From Andrena cerasifolii (lineage: Eukaryota > Arthropoda > Insecta > Hymenoptera > Andrenidae), in assembly GCF_050908995.1 (NCBI RefSeq), contig NC_135118.1:4650001-4714000 (forward strand): a DNA stretch of 64,000 nt, in the 5' to 3' direction. Within the stretch, counting starts at the first letter, position 1, and each line of letters starts with the position of its first letter. Under the pieces are notes generated by a model. It worked only from the letters and a program-made list of their open reading frames with translations. It was not told the DNA's origin and did not search any database. The position numbers were made by a program, and so were the translations under genes. Shown here piece after piece: positions 1 through 10,932 of this stretch.

Positions 1-166
1 AAAAGGTGTGGAAATGGATTTATAATATAACTTAAACATTACTATTGATAAATGACGAATAACAATACTTAAAATAAACTTAGAGTATATTAAAATTCAA
101 CTTGAAAAGAAAAAGCTAAAAAGACTACTTTACCCCATGTATGGGGTAAAGTCATAGACATATATA

Positions 167-359
167 GACGGAGCAGAAGCTGGGACTATCGGCGAGGGGA
201 ACGGTAGGCTTGGAGGGGAAAAGGCAGAGGTCAGATACAGGCACGTCGGGTTCGCTTCGGAAGCATTCGGTACGCATGACCACTGTGTTACCCGATTTGC
301 CTGTATCGCTCCCCTTACCGCGAATCTTACACCCCCTCTCCCTCAGCTTACGCTCCGCC
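167..359. mobile_element. Small MITE with TATATA flanks, nested in the 1-1037 element
   Basis: The ends GACGGAGCAGAAGCTG (left) and the inverse of CAGCTTACGCTCCGCC (right) form an imperfect 16-bp terminal inverted repeat. The sequence TATATA lies directly outside both ends (161-166 and 360-365), so the target duplication is TA or TATATA. The interior is GC-rich compared with its AT-rich surroundings and has no coding potential. On both sides the flanking sequence carries GGGTAAA words of the outer element, consistent with insertion into it. Confidence 0.5.
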
Positions 360-448
360 TATATATGTATATGGGTAAACTGAGCTACTATCTGGGGTAA
401 AGTGAGCTGAAATAAAATAAGAACTTTAATTAAGGATATAGGTAATTA

Positions 449-475
449 TTAACCCCTTGCGCTGAACTGGCGTGT
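449..475. repeat. Lone TTAA-type terminus
   Basis: TTAACCCCTTGCGCTGAACT resembles the ends of the TTAACCCTT elements at 39492 and 20692. I found no matching inverted partner downstream, so this is either a truncated end or a chance match. Confidence 0.2.
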
Positions 476-1049
476 GTAACACGTCACTTTCTGGCTTTTT
501 TGCACCGTGATTGTCAAAAACTGTGGCAGATTTTTCATCTTTTTGAGGTTAGTTTCTGTTCCATCACGACGCGTGGTTTTCTAGCCATCTGACAGGTTAA
601 AATATTGCGCACCTCACTTGCACATCTGTTCTTTGCAGCTCAATTTACCCCGGCCACTTTATCCCGCATATATACTCAGTAGAAAAATAATTATTTAATT
701 ATGTTGGGATTAATGGCTTCTTAAACGCGTGTACATGTATGTTCATAAGGTTGTTTTAAACACGTATAAAAAATTTGAAGTTAAAATAACACATTTAAGA
801 CCCATTTATCCAAAAAGCTAAATCGAAAAGAAACAACCAATCAGAAGTCTCTAAAAATTAATTTTTAAGTTTCTAAATGAATTTACATTTTTCGATATCT
901 GAATGTGCATAATTATCATTCTTATATTACCTACATCTATTACGTCATCAAAATTTGTAAATATATATATGCTATTTTTAAAGAACAAATTAAGAAAGCT
1001 CATTTTATCCCCAAGCTCACTTTACCCCAGTCTCCCCTATATATATTCC

Positions 1050-1782
1050 TTAAGAGGGTATAGGTTACCCTCAAAATTTTCGAAAATTGGTTTTTAGGAC
1101 GTTCGCATATTCCGCTAGCTACATATTTTCTGCGTATTTTAAGCGCAACCGAGCCCCGAAATTTAAAAAAATGAAGGGGTTAGAGTAAAAAATGTACGAG
1201 CCTGCACATGAGATCGGATAACGAAGTCCAACTTTAAACGCGATTTCCCAGAAACTACGTTTTCCAAATCGGTGAACAAAAAATCTCCAAAACCGCTCGA
1301 ACGATTTGAATGAAAATTTACAGGGAGTTGCAGGGAACTATCCCCCTTCATATATCGGGAGCTCATTTTCAATATAAATTCTTAAAAAAAAGATAAAAAA
1401 TATTTTTCCTACCAAAAAAGGAAAAAATCAGAAACATCGACATAAAAATTGTATTAATTTGTTCGACAAAATTTTGCTTCCTGCGCAAGATGGACACTAT
1501 CCTACAGATTATAAAATTGCCTTTACTTTGTGTTTTAGGTAATTCACCTGTCTGGAATCGTGTTCACCATCAAACGGTGCATCGCGTACACGCTCTCACA
1601 TTTATATTTATATCTTTTTTTCCTACAAATATATTTAAAATTTTCTTTTTGCGCATTAAAGTCAACGAAATGACGCTTACGAAGTAAAACAAAAATTATC
1701 AACTATATTCATTTATTGCCTCAAAATGTGCGTTTGAAGAAGGTCCTGATTTTGTGCTGTTCAGGATAACCTACCCCCTTAA
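1050..1782. mobile_element. TTAA-flanked inverted-repeat element, 733 bp
   Basis: TTAA stands at both edges (1050-1053 and 1779-1782). The termini read GAGGGTATAGGTTACCCT on the left and, inverted, GGGGGTAGGTTATCCTG on the right. The interior (about 1255-1325) contains an AAATCGGTGAAC word followed by ATTTGAATGAAAATTTAC, a type of segment seen inside several other elements of this window. No transposase is present. A TTAA target is characteristic of the piggyBac superfamily, so a piggyBac-like MITE is the natural guess. Confidence 0.6.
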
Positions 1783-3010
1783 TGCTATCCTTATTTCAAC
1801 TCTACGCCATACTAATTATTCTATACTTTTAACCTATCGTATTAGTTATGTCCTACCAACTATTAGCTTCTTTCTGCTTACTACCACCGCCTTATACCTA
1901 AATCTCAGGCGAATGTTAATACACAGACATGTGAAAGCCAGAAGTACCTGAAAACGAACGGTATATGACTTAAAGTGTTCTCGTAATCATAGGGACACTT
2001 GTTACTGGCAGCACGCAGGTGCACAGCAGGAATAGGATGTTCCTGGACGATCATAAAACAATACATAGAAACGAACGAGTTCGTCGCGGACTCCGTAAAC
2101 ACACGTATTTATGATTAACTCGGCCGCGTTTTGATTAGCTCGCTGAGACTCGCTCCCCCCGGTTATAGGAGCAGGAACGGAGCGGGGCGATGGGGGGACT
2201 CTAGAGGAGTAGTCCCCTTTAATTGTCGAACGGGTCTCGAAATAAATACGTCGCCTGCGGGTCGTATCTCCTGGACGATATTATTGTCGGCGTTCGAACA
2301 CGCCGCGGCAATTATATGCGGTTTATTCGCCGCGGCGGCGCGCGTAATCGCTCGATCTGGCTCGCGACGAGCCACCATAACCGGAACGGGGACGGAACAG
2401 TGGGAAAAATAGGGAACGAGCCGACGCGTATTTTGCCCTGGCGAACGGCGTGGAAACGGCAGGAAATAATGGTAGAATACGAAAACGAGGAGCAGCCGGA
2501 GGACTAGCAACGTTTCCGACTCACTGGTTTCATTTAGAATTATTAGGTTGTAACGTACGACGAGCCGTGCCGTAGGGATTTTTTCCACCGAAATTCGAAC
2601 GGAAGAAACGGATGGACCCGGGTTCGACGTTTCGTGGGAGGCGGAGGGATTTCGAGCGTGAACGGGCAATGCTGGAAAATTGGATATTTTGGGGGCACTC
2701 GAGTTGTGGATTATGAGGAATCCTTTTACAGCGCGCGTTGCTGCACTTTCTACGGAATCGGAAATTAATAATTATTGGATCCAGTTGAAGATCGTAGTTC
2801 GCCTATATTTCGCAATGATGTTCATCTGACGAAATTATTTATTCGTGAAATAATCACTTAAAATAATTATGGTCGGTTGTTATTCAGTAAGACGTACGTA
2901 TTATAAAATTGTTGCTAGAAGAGATCATATGTAGCTCGCCGTTTATGCGTTCGTACACTATAGTAGAAATTGATTAAGAGTTATTTTACCCTCTTGCCAT
3001 TCAAATAGTG
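1783..3010. other. Non-coding stretch with a GC-rich block (about 2110-2700)
   Basis: The first 330 bases are AT-rich and featureless. From about 2110 to 2700 the sequence becomes GC- and CpG-rich (runs such as CGCCGCGGCGGCGCG near 2330). Overlapping reading frames there on both strands (2131-2507 plus, 2163-2669 minus) result from the low stop density of GC-rich DNA and encode nothing I recognise. No splice-flanked exon or promoter is evident. Confidence 0.5.
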
Positions 3011-3413
3011 TTAAGGGGCCATGCTCAGTCAGGAGGCCGAAAAAAGGGTGGTCTTTGGAAATTTTTTACTCAAAAGCTATAACACATTTCTCAGAAAATC
3101 TTTTTTCCTTTTAAGGATTGCATCTAATACCGTGCATCGTAATTTTTTTATTTAAAAATATTTATTAATAACTAAGTTATTGTTCATCACCCGAAGGTGC
3201 TCTGAAAAAAGGCTTCTGCGGTCACCACTGCTGCTCGAATTTATTTGTTCGTTATTGATAAATATTTTTAAATAAAAAAAATACGATGCACGGTACTAGA
3301 TGCAACCCTTAAAAGGAAAAAAGATTTTTTGAGAAATGTGTTACAGCTTTGGAGTAAAAAATTTCCAAAGACCACCCCTTTTATCGGCCTCCTGACTGAG
3401 CATGACAGCTTAA
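3011..3413. mobile_element. TTAA fold-back element, family A, internally deleted copy 1
   Basis: TTAA stands at 3011-3014 and 3410-3413. The left terminus GGGGCCATGCTCAGTCAGG and the right terminus CCTGACTGAGCATGACAGC are inverted repeats. The inverted arms continue through the element (for example ATTGCATCTAATACCGTGCAT against ATGCACGGTACTAGATGCAA), so a transcript would fold into one long hairpin. Compared with the 714-bp copy at 46165 it lacks the central part of the palindrome. A third copy is at 39027. Confidence 0.75.
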
Positions 3414-4521
3414 GTATTTCGTCTATGTGCTGTTAGAAGAAAGGAAAATCGGGCTTGATGCTGTTATTCGACGCATCCACGGGTGCTAAATTGAAGGGGG
3501 CTGTAAAATGTTGCTCTCGTATGGCGACGATATTGTGGCTTTTGACATTACTCGACATAGACCCTCTATCGACTTACCTTAATAATTATTTCACAGGTGG
3601 ATCATGAAGAAAATGAGATTGAAACATGCAATTACTTAGATGAACTATCCTGACTACATTCCTACATTTATGCTAGTGGATTATAACTATCGTATCGCTT
3701 TTAGAATAAATAATCAAAAGTTCCTGATTCCTTAGCACATACAGATCCATGCTCTGAAAAGAGCTATTATTTTCTAACGACTTCCAGGATTTGCTATTGT
3801 CTAACATTTTCCTCTGGTAGCGGCTGCTATACTCTTTAAATTGATATATTCGCATTGGTTATCGTAATTCCTCCTAATCTACGCGTGATATTTCATTTGA
3901 ACAAATATTCCTCATTTCTCTGGCTGTTTCCAACCGCACGAACACTATGTCAGTCTTAAATCTTGCCTTAGATATTCATCCCCCTTCCAGTTTCCAAAAC
4001 TGATAAGATCCACAACCCTTCCTATAGTATAGGACCTATACTTCTCTCCACACGAACTGTTATGCATCCATTTTAATTTATTTCACCATTAACTTTGTAA
4101 AAATAAATTCACTCTTACTTTGTCATTCGCGGAGACATTTAATACAGGTGGTGTTTCACTCGCTGTTTCGTTAAGTGCTTGAAACTTGAAACTTCTTTCA
4201 AACAAGGAGATATGTTAAAGATTAAGTAGGATCAATCACAGCCAACTTTTGTCTTCCTGATGAATTTTAACCATTACATACTTTCAGTTGTAATCTTGTA
4301 AAATAAAGACGTATTACTATTATACCAGACACGGTAAGCATTTCATGATTCAGAAACCCCCAGTTCAAGGTTCGTTTTAGCACACGATTACTCTTCCAGT
4401 TTGCTTCGTGTGAATTTATACAGTGGGCAATATTTCACGAGTATTCCTTGCATATTCAAATTCTCCGCTTCATCGTCCGCAGGACAAAGAAATATTCATA
4501 CATTTTTCTTTATAAACCTAT
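3414..4521. other. Plain AT-rich intergenic sequence
   Basis: I see no repeats with both ends, no long reading frame and no RNA gene. A short 8-base match to the miR-2 family seed near 4234 has no accompanying hairpin and is not called. Confidence 0.5.
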
Positions 4522-4754
4522 AAGGTAAGTGCGGGTAATAAGGCCCACCTAAGGATGTATAATTTAAAGACAAAAAACATGTACATATTTTTTAATACTT
4601 TTTTGTATAGAAATCTATGGACATTAAAGTATAAACTTCAATACTTGTAACAATATATGAGCACAACAAATACGAAAATTATTAGGTTTTTAAAAACCTT
4701 GCAAACAGGCTTTGTTTCGTGTAGAGCAGGTAATAAGGCCCATCTGTTTGGGAC

Positions 4755-4890
4755 GAACAATTCGGGTAAACAGTGACATCTTCGCCCTCAGGTGTGAGCT
4801 CAGCGCAATCCTCGTTTATCAAGGTGAGACAGATGACACACTGTCGCATATCACTCTTGAATGCAGTCCTGCATACTTTGCAAAACCAAT
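4755..4890 (-). pseudogene. Fossil PHD-type zinc finger, probably the C-terminal end of a transposase
   Basis: The minus-strand frame 4972-4682 reads through WFCKVC, QCVICL and EDCAEL. Cysteines fall at residues 31, 34, 45, 48, 56 and 72 of that frame. The spacing C-x2-C-x10-C-x2-C-x4-N-x2-C matches a C4HC3 PHD finger in which the zinc-binding histidine has become asparagine (residue 53). The expected last cysteine, three residues after C72, is missing. PHD-like fingers are known at the C-termini of some insect DDE transposases, and the position close to the left end of this element fits that. Upstream coding sequence is interrupted by the MITE at 4905-5047, after which an open segment resumes (about 5050-5154). 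The transposase family is undetermined. Confidence 0.45.
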
Positions 4891-4904
4891 TGTCTGCAGA
4901 GTTA

Positions 4905-5047
4905 GGCCAGATCCACACTATCGGTCCGGTCACGGTCCGGTCTCGACCAAAATCATATCCCTGAGCGTCCACACTCGTCCGACTTGATAGTGTGGACGCT
5001 CACGGATATGTTTTGATCGAGACCGGACCGATAGTGTGGAACGGGCC
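4905..5047. mobile_element. 143-bp palindromic MITE with TTA target duplication (PIF/Harbinger-like)
   Basis: TTA lies at 4902-4904 and 5048-5050. The arms GATCCACACTATCGGTCCGG and CCGGACCGATAGTGTGG are inverted, and the palindrome continues through GTCTCGACCAAAA to a short loop near 4975. A 3-bp TTA/TAA duplication and GC-rich ends starting with G are typical of PIF/Harbinger MITEs. It sits inside the zinc-finger fossil, so it inserted after or during decay of that frame. Similar small palindromes with the same target are at 25731 and 61517. Confidence 0.65.
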
Positions 5048-5596
5048 TTACCGTCCACGTTTTCTTTGGAGGTGGATGATATGGGCTCTTGTTCACACAG
5101 TCTTGTATTTTTTTCTTCCAGTTGAAGTGACACGTGCTTCGGAGCTCTTCTCAATATCGTTCCTGCTTTGGAAGAAGTCTCTGGTTACATCCGGGGCCTT
5201 AAAGCCCACTTAATATTTTAGTGGGCCTTATTATCTGCTTTGCCACTTCCCTCGTTGCCGAGGTTATATGTTAAGCGCGCACTCTACAAAATCATCAATT
5301 CTCTGGGAATATGTTGCCAACATATGAACTTAACCATACCTACAGTTGCACAGTAATTGGATAATGAGTACTCTCAATACAAAGCCTAGAAACCGCCGTA
5401 ATTCTTATAATTGCAGCAACGCTAGATGCCGGGGAAATATTTGTCGAATCTCCAGTGGGAAAATGTTACATTAATCGCGCAGAAAACTTCGGCTGACATT
5501 TCGTATGTAACAAAAGCAATAAATGGCACTACCAGTATTGTAGATTGACGTGCCAAGGATAAATGACAAGTGGGCCTTATTACCCGCACTTACCTT

Positions 5597-6761
5597 GTTA
5601 CACAATGCTTATTGCTAAATAGTAAATACTTCGTGCAACTATCAAGTAGGCAGGTAGGTGTCTACTTGGACGACCAGCCGTATACAACGTAGATATTCTT
5701 TCGTTCTGTATCCACCTCCAAAGTCTCATTAAAACCAGCACGCATCATTTCACCGGGCCTTATCGGACCTAGCCCAGCGCAGTTTCCGCGGGGTCCTCGC
5801 CAATCTGCCCATACTCTCGCGCATAGATTAATAAACATTTGTTAAACGAGTCGATAGTTTGCCCTGCGTTTGCGTCCATTACACGCAGGACAGATGAGTG
5901 TCGCGGTGCCTGACAAACGGTGTACAGCGAAGGGGCTATTGGGCGAGTGTCAAAAGTGCGAGTCGAAAAGCGAAACATTAAACCGGGCGCCTATCTTCCC
6001 TCCTTTCACCGGGCAGAATTCTCCGATTTCGAGGGGATGTTCAGGCCTCTACACCTGCAATACCCATGCAAACGTCCTCGGCCCGTCTCTCCCCTGCCTA
6101 CCCCCTCTCCACCCCGTTCCCCGTTCACGTCGATGTCCGTGTAGGTGTTAACGTCGATCGCGCGTGTGAACAGGCCCTCGTATAATATCCGAGCCGGCCG
6201 TAGCGTCGGTGTCGGCATGTCGCTGGCGTGGGCGTGCGTTTTATATTCATCGCGGAGGTATCATTTTCACGGAGGAAGTTTTAAAAGAAACGTGCAGCCC
6301 GCGAGTGGCGCGAGCGCCCTCGCGCGGCTCGCGAGGCCCGAATAAATAATGCCGCGGTGTTAAACTCTTATCCGAGGTCGCCGGCCGGTGCTCATAAATA
6401 AGACCTGCGTGTAGGTGCGCCATCCTTCTTGCACCTTCTGCTTTTCGATTCTTCCCGCCGCCGAACGGCCTGCCCTGGCCTCTGTCGTCGCCGACGTCGC
6501 AGTTTCGCGGTCTTCTTCTTCTCAGCCCCTCCATCGTTTGCTTTCGTTACGCCTATAAAGACGCGTTCTCACGTTTCTAGCAGGCTAACTGGCCAAACGC
6601 CCACCCCACCCCGTTCGGACGTGATTTCGAACGAGCTTCCGCTTTGGTGGTTCAACGGAAACCCAGTGGTGTTAGGCTGGGTTCAGACGGGTACACCGGG
6701 CTTTCCGCACTGGCCGCTCGTGTTTAGTTAAGATAGGAAAAATTCTTTCTAAGGGTTGTTA
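5597..6761. other. Non-coding; GC-rich block about 5860-6700
   Basis: The first 250 bases are ordinary. From about 5860 the sequence is GC-rich with a pyrimidine-rich stretch near 6090-6130. Several overlapping short frames (5870-6731) have no recognisable domain. No gene is supported. Confidence 0.45.
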
Positions 6762-7480
6762 GGAGCTTTCAGACGAAGCATTTGTGTGGCTCATGAGTGA
6801 AATGTCGGATATGGTTACTTGAAGGAGATAGTTCTCGTTTAGGGAAGACAGGGGGCGATGGAAAATGTGTGAATGTGGACAAAATAGCTCTGGGGGAACC
6901 ATAGGAGGGTCTTAGGGCCTTTTCGTACCAGTCGTTTCTGTGATTCGCGAGGAAGATTTTGGATATTATTTCTTGAAGGAGATAGTTCTCGTTTAATATC
7001 TATGTGGGTATAGAAAGAGATGCTGAATGTGGACTAAATACCTAACGTTAGCCAGACTAAGTAGAGCCAGAGTTCGGAGGGATTCGGCTGCACTGATGGA
7101 GGGGGAAACACCTACTCGAGCGGTGGTAATGTGTGCGTGACTGACGCAGGCGCAGTTCATCGAGGGATTCGGCTGCGCTGATGGAGGGGGAAACACCTAC
7201 TGGAGCGGTGGTAATGTGTGCGTGACTGACGCAGGCGCAGTAAGTGTCTCCCCCTCCTTCAGTGCAGCCGAATTCCTCCGAACTCTGAGTAGAGCCCTCA
7301 GGGCCTTTTCACACGAGGTACTTTTGTCGTTCATGAGTGGGATTAGAGATATGTTCACTTGGGAGAGATAGCTCACGTTTTAGTAAATATAATTGATGAA
7401 TACTGGGAAATTTGGAAGTATGGACAAAATATCAATAGGCTATTCTAATTGTCATTAATATAAACCCTTAAGGGCCTTTA
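6762..7480. repeat. Tandem array, three diverged units of about 155 bp plus a partial fourth
   Basis: Shared landmarks are the unit start GGGCCTTTT (or GGAGCTTTC) at 6762, 6915, 7301 and 7472, and GGAGATAGTTCTCGTTT at 6823 and 6978 with GAGAGATAGCTCACGTTT near 7362. Each unit also carries a GTGGAC or ATGGACAAAATA segment. Units 1 and 2 are offset by 153-155 bp. Units 2 and 3 are offset by 384-386 bp, which falls to 156-158 once the 228 bp of the inserted MITE and its duplicated target (7060-7287) are removed. The units are well diverged, so the array is old. No known satellite is recognised. Confidence 0.65.
7068..7287. mobile_element. hAT-like MITE with perfect 8-bp target duplication
   Basis: The 8-bp word AGTAGAGC lies directly outside both ends (7060-7067 and 7288-7295). 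The ends CAGAGTTCGGAGG and CCTCCGAACTCTG are perfect inverted repeats, and the match extends to about 38 bp with few mismatches. An 8-bp duplication plus a terminus beginning CAGAG is the diagnostic combination for the hAT superfamily. Inside is an 80-bp tandem duplication (7077-7156 and 7162-7241) that copies much of the left arm. The element is non-coding. It interrupts unit 2 of the 155-bp tandem array. Confidence 0.85.
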
Positions 7481-10209
7481 CGTGATTTTCCCAGTTTCAC
7501 TTTATTAGTAATAGAGGAGAGTGTGCAATGTTTGGGTCACCGATTTAGCTGAAAGATTGCATGTAGTTAGCCCATGCCATGTGTAGTAAAGGGTTAAATG
7601 CGCAAGGCACGTTACTCATAATTTTATGTGAAAATGGAGATCAAAATTCTGTCTTTTCCAGCTCTATAGATATATGTACATACGTCTTCAATTGCTATAC
7701 GGTTTACGCTTAAAATTAGCCACTGCAACCGAATTGCGATTTTGTATTTAAATACAAGTGCATATAACTAAATTTTTAACTCGATTTGTCGCAAGGTTTC
7801 TATTGGCACACCCAGTGCGGCTAATATGTTGACATAAACCTTGTGCATTGACCATCTATATATGTGCAAAATCTGAACCAAACCGGTGACTCGAGTATCC
7901 ATGCGTCTCCCTTGTAATTCAGATTCAATCTAATATTAATTCAATTGCGATTCTTAGTAGTTCCTATTCTAACTCAGATTTGATTTAGCATAATTTTAGT
8001 ACAGTTCTTGCCAGTCATGTACATCAGCAAATTTGTGGTTACGAATCTTCGAATTAGTCGAATGAGGATTTATTTAAAAACCCAGTAATTTTCTTTTTAT
8101 GCCCGTTACGATAAAATTAATCATGCGGTGGAAGAGAAGTGTGACAAGAGCATCGATTTTGCAAAAAACCTCAAAGACAACAGTGATTTTTCCAAGCTTT
8201 TAGCATTCCTCCGCTGTTCCTGTTCCTTCAATTCCCACCGATCTCATTTTACATCCATTTTCCTCTCTTGGACTTCACATTTCTATCGTTTCCTCCTACC
8301 CTATCCCCTCGTTTCTCACATTCCTTTTTGCAATGCATCCGCATTTCCCCACCTCTTCCCGCTCCCGCGCTTTCCTCTCCCAACTCCTGCCTCTTTTCGC
8401 TCGATGCCAGTTACACCTCTCTTCTGCTACACTTTTTCATTCGTCTACGTTTCCGTTTCGTTCATTTCCCCCGCGAATGTTCTGCCTGCTCATAATTCAC
8501 CTCGGTGCTTCCAAAACTCCCAGACTCGTCGATGCCACAGTTTTCACGGCGTAAGAACATCCCCCACGTTTCTAAAGAAAATTAAGAAGATAAAAATTGC
8601 AGCATCTCCAGCCCCATAAGTATAGCCATAACTAATCACAACAACATACTACTCTATTATAGTTTGGTAATAGGTACAGCCGTGTAAAAACAATGGGAAG
8701 CAACGTTGGTAGCACCCCCAAGTGTTTTGCAGCCATGGCACGAGCTTAGGGGTCTATTCAATATATACATTTTAGACATAAGTGCTCTTTTCAACAGCTC
8801 GCCATTGCACAATACCTATTTATTATATTCATGTTTTTTTCTCTCTATTCATCAACCAGTAAGACCGAAAATGTATACAGCACTGGTGCAACAAAGATCC
8901 ATCATCATTATTATTATTATTCCTATCACCAATTCTGTATGGAACACCTCACGAAAATACATATTTCAAAGCTAATTGTAATTCAAGCTTAATTGCAATT
9001 AAGGGGTCTATCCTTCAGAAGGTTGAAAGAGAATGAAATTTCTTTGCATTTTCTGAGACTACGAAGAGTGTAGAACGCGTGTGTAAAGTTGTATTAGGAA
9101 ATTCGTAACATTGACGAAGTTATGCGACTTTAAATCAGATGGTGTAGTAACAAATTAAACAGTCAGGGTGTAGGGGTGGGCAGATAAAATAATTTGTCTT
9201 TTTCAGATAAATCTACGTAGCAAAAGCGCTTTTATAAATATTTTAGAATCCGTGTGACATGTTGAAATAATAATGGGTACGAAATTGAGGTCTGTGAAAT
9301 AAGATAATAAAGGAAATTACTTGGAGCAGAAACACTGTAAGTACAGCTCATAGATCATTGCAACTGCCGCTTATTTATAAGCACCATCCATTTGTAGTAA
9401 AATATTTTAACGGATTATGAAGATGATGAAAGTTGTAAGAATGATATTTAGGACAGGGGTCATGATTTTCTCCCAAACAAGGGGCTGCGGCCACGCAAAT
9501 ATTTCAGAGAATTGTATCTTCGAGACAATGAAATAGGCTAGAAAATACCGAAAACAATAGCAGGTGGGAGAAGAGGACATCTTTGAAGAAGGCTTATTAT
9601 ATGCTTTTGAAATAGATGATTAGATAGAAGGTTGACTTATACACCAAAAACATTACTACAGAACTTCATATACATTTGTCTCGGAACTACATCCTTCTAC
9701 TTACAGAGAGCTTTTCCGGTGTCCGCCTCCGCTTGCTTTGGTTTTCGGATGTTTTAGCGGACCGAAAAGTAACACAAATACGTGTTACTTTATTTTGGCC
9801 TGTTTGCATATTTAGGCGGCGAAACCGCCCCTGAAATTTCATAAGAGGAGGTAGAAATATACCTATTGTTAATTCAGAAAATATTATATCATTGTGTTGA
9901 ATAAAACTTGATATAGAAACGGTTAAACGAATCGACATCATTCGTTGATTTCACTAAAGAAAACACTTTTTTAGGATAGTGAACTTAATATTTATTTATT
10001 TATTTATTTATTTATTTATAAATAAACAGGGAAGGGTCCCCATTAGTGTACATGATTGGTAATACAGTTAAGACGGACAAATCACAAATTATGCAAGTTA
10101 CTATGAACCGAGTTTCTAAAGCTGCTTATGTTAATATCAAATAAGTCCATGCTTTCACAATATGTATTAGCTACACTACATATGCGGTTTCCAGGGTGCC
10201 AGTTGAGCA
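7481..10209. other. Mostly plain AT-rich sequence with a pyrimidine-rich tract (8210-8420)
   Basis: A C/T-rich tract at about 8210-8420 leaves the plus-strand frame 8128-8619 open for 163 codons, but the product is a serine/phenylalanine/proline-rich low-complexity string and is not accepted as a gene. A short ATT run (about 8902-8923) and a small perfect hairpin at 9767-9790 (AAGTAACAC against GTGTTACTT) are the only other structures. No RNA gene is visible. Confidence 0.45.
9989..10024. repeat. TTTA microsatellite
   Basis: About eight consecutive TTTA units. No other structure is attached. Confidence 0.9.
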
Positions 10210-10932
10210 ATGAGGAAATATACTGCCCATACAGCACACTCTCGTTGCAGCAAAGTTACAGAATGGTTGCAATGCAAGATTGCAATGTTGCACGCAACGT
10301 TGCCGCAAGGGTGCAGTAACAATTCTATGTCCGCCTCCTGCAACGTTTCGGGCAGTAGGGCCAAAAATATAAATAACGGTGTATATGTGTGCAGAATCAT
10401 AGAAGTATAAAGCTCGTGTTTCTTTTTCTCAAAGAAAATTCTTTTCTCCCAAGGGGATTCAAGTCTGTAGCGTCGTAGGTGAACACTTTACCCCCGCAGC
10501 TACAACCACTGATTGATAAGAATGCTAACGTATTCGAACTTATACTCCTACCATGCAAAACTTTAAACTCAAATTATTCAAAAACGAAGACTCATTTTGA
10601 CAAACTCCATTAGAGTTGTGTAACACTAGTAGGTATGTACTGCAACTTCCACCATGCGTCATTCTACGCATTAAAATATACAGTGTGACGCACCTAACAT
10701 TTAAACTTAAAATATCTCCGTTGTTTGTAATGATACGAGAAAATGTCTCAGGAGAAAAATAATTGCTAGACAAAGAGGACAACATATTATACATGGCTGA
10801 ATTTGTATTTTTATTGACTATAACGTTACAGTAATGAAAATACGTCATCCCATTAAAAAAACCATCGATGATCTTGAAATTTCGGGAAATATAACCTTGA
10901 GACAAAAATCGTCTCTGTCAGAATAATTGCCT
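10210..10932 (-). mobile_element. Partial copy of the GCAACGTTGC-rich, tRNA-like-containing element
   Basis: The sequence from CCCATACAGCACACT through GCAACGTTGC words, CTATGTCCGCC, the tRNA-like segment and on to TCTCTGTCAGAATAATTG is a close reverse-complement match to about 57960-58620. This copy lacks the minisatellite-like left part of the second copy (57590-57880). It still starts with the same outer terminus, so the opposite end is either truncated or deleted. It has no transposase frame. The small reading frames inside it (10128-10905) have no recognisable product. Confidence 0.65.
10453..10506 (-). other. Decayed tRNA-like segment within the 10210-10932 element
   Basis: On the minus strand the segment reads GTAGCTGCGGGGGTAAAGTG, then ACCTACGACGCTACAGA and TTGAATCCCC. 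It corresponds base for base to the segment at 58356-58410, but the box B word is mutated (ACTTGAATCC in place of GGTTCGAATCC). Probably no longer transcribable by RNA polymerase III. Confidence 0.45.

Larger units (their letters stand above)
1..1037. mobile_element. Right part of a TA-flanked GGGG-terminus element (left end not resolved)
   Basis: The right terminus reads ACTTTACCCCAGTCTCCCC and is followed by TA. Its reverse complement (GGGGAGACTGGGGTAAAGT) has the same design as the termini of the elements at 11697 and 16508: GGGGA, a few bases, GGGG, then a run rich in A. The word GGGGTAAAGTGAGCT recurs internally near 394, and related words lie near 141, 371, 638 and 1008, so the element has subterminal copies of its own end. 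The left end may lie near 384 or before the window. No transposase reading frame is visible. Placement in the Tc1/mariner group rests only on the TA flank and is an inference. Confidence 0.45.
4522..5596. mobile_element. Inverted-repeat element of about 1.07 kb carrying a transposase-like zinc-finger fossil
   Basis: The ends AAGGTAAGTGCGGGTAATA and TATTACCCGCACTTACCTT form a perfect terminal inverted repeat that continues into AGGCCCAC. Internal copies of the terminal word occur near 4728 (GGTAATAAGGCCCATCTG) and near 5210-5240 (GTGGGCCTTATTATCTGC), so it has subterminal repeats. If the element proper starts at 4523, the flanks are TA on the left and TG on the right, so a TA duplication is possible but not perfect. 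The interior holds a decayed PHD-like zinc finger on the minus strand and a nested MITE at 4905-5047. Confidence 0.6.

Noticed and set aside
2163..2669. 168-codon minus-strand frame
   Set aside because: CpG-rich DNA with overlapping plus-strand frames and no domain.
4230..4255. miR-2 family microRNA (ATCACAGCCAACTTT)
   Set aside because: Only a short seed-like match, downstream bases differ from the family and there is no pairing arm for a hairpin.
8128..8619. 163-codon plus-strand frame
   Set aside because: Created by a pyrimidine-rich tract; low-complexity product rich in F, S and P.
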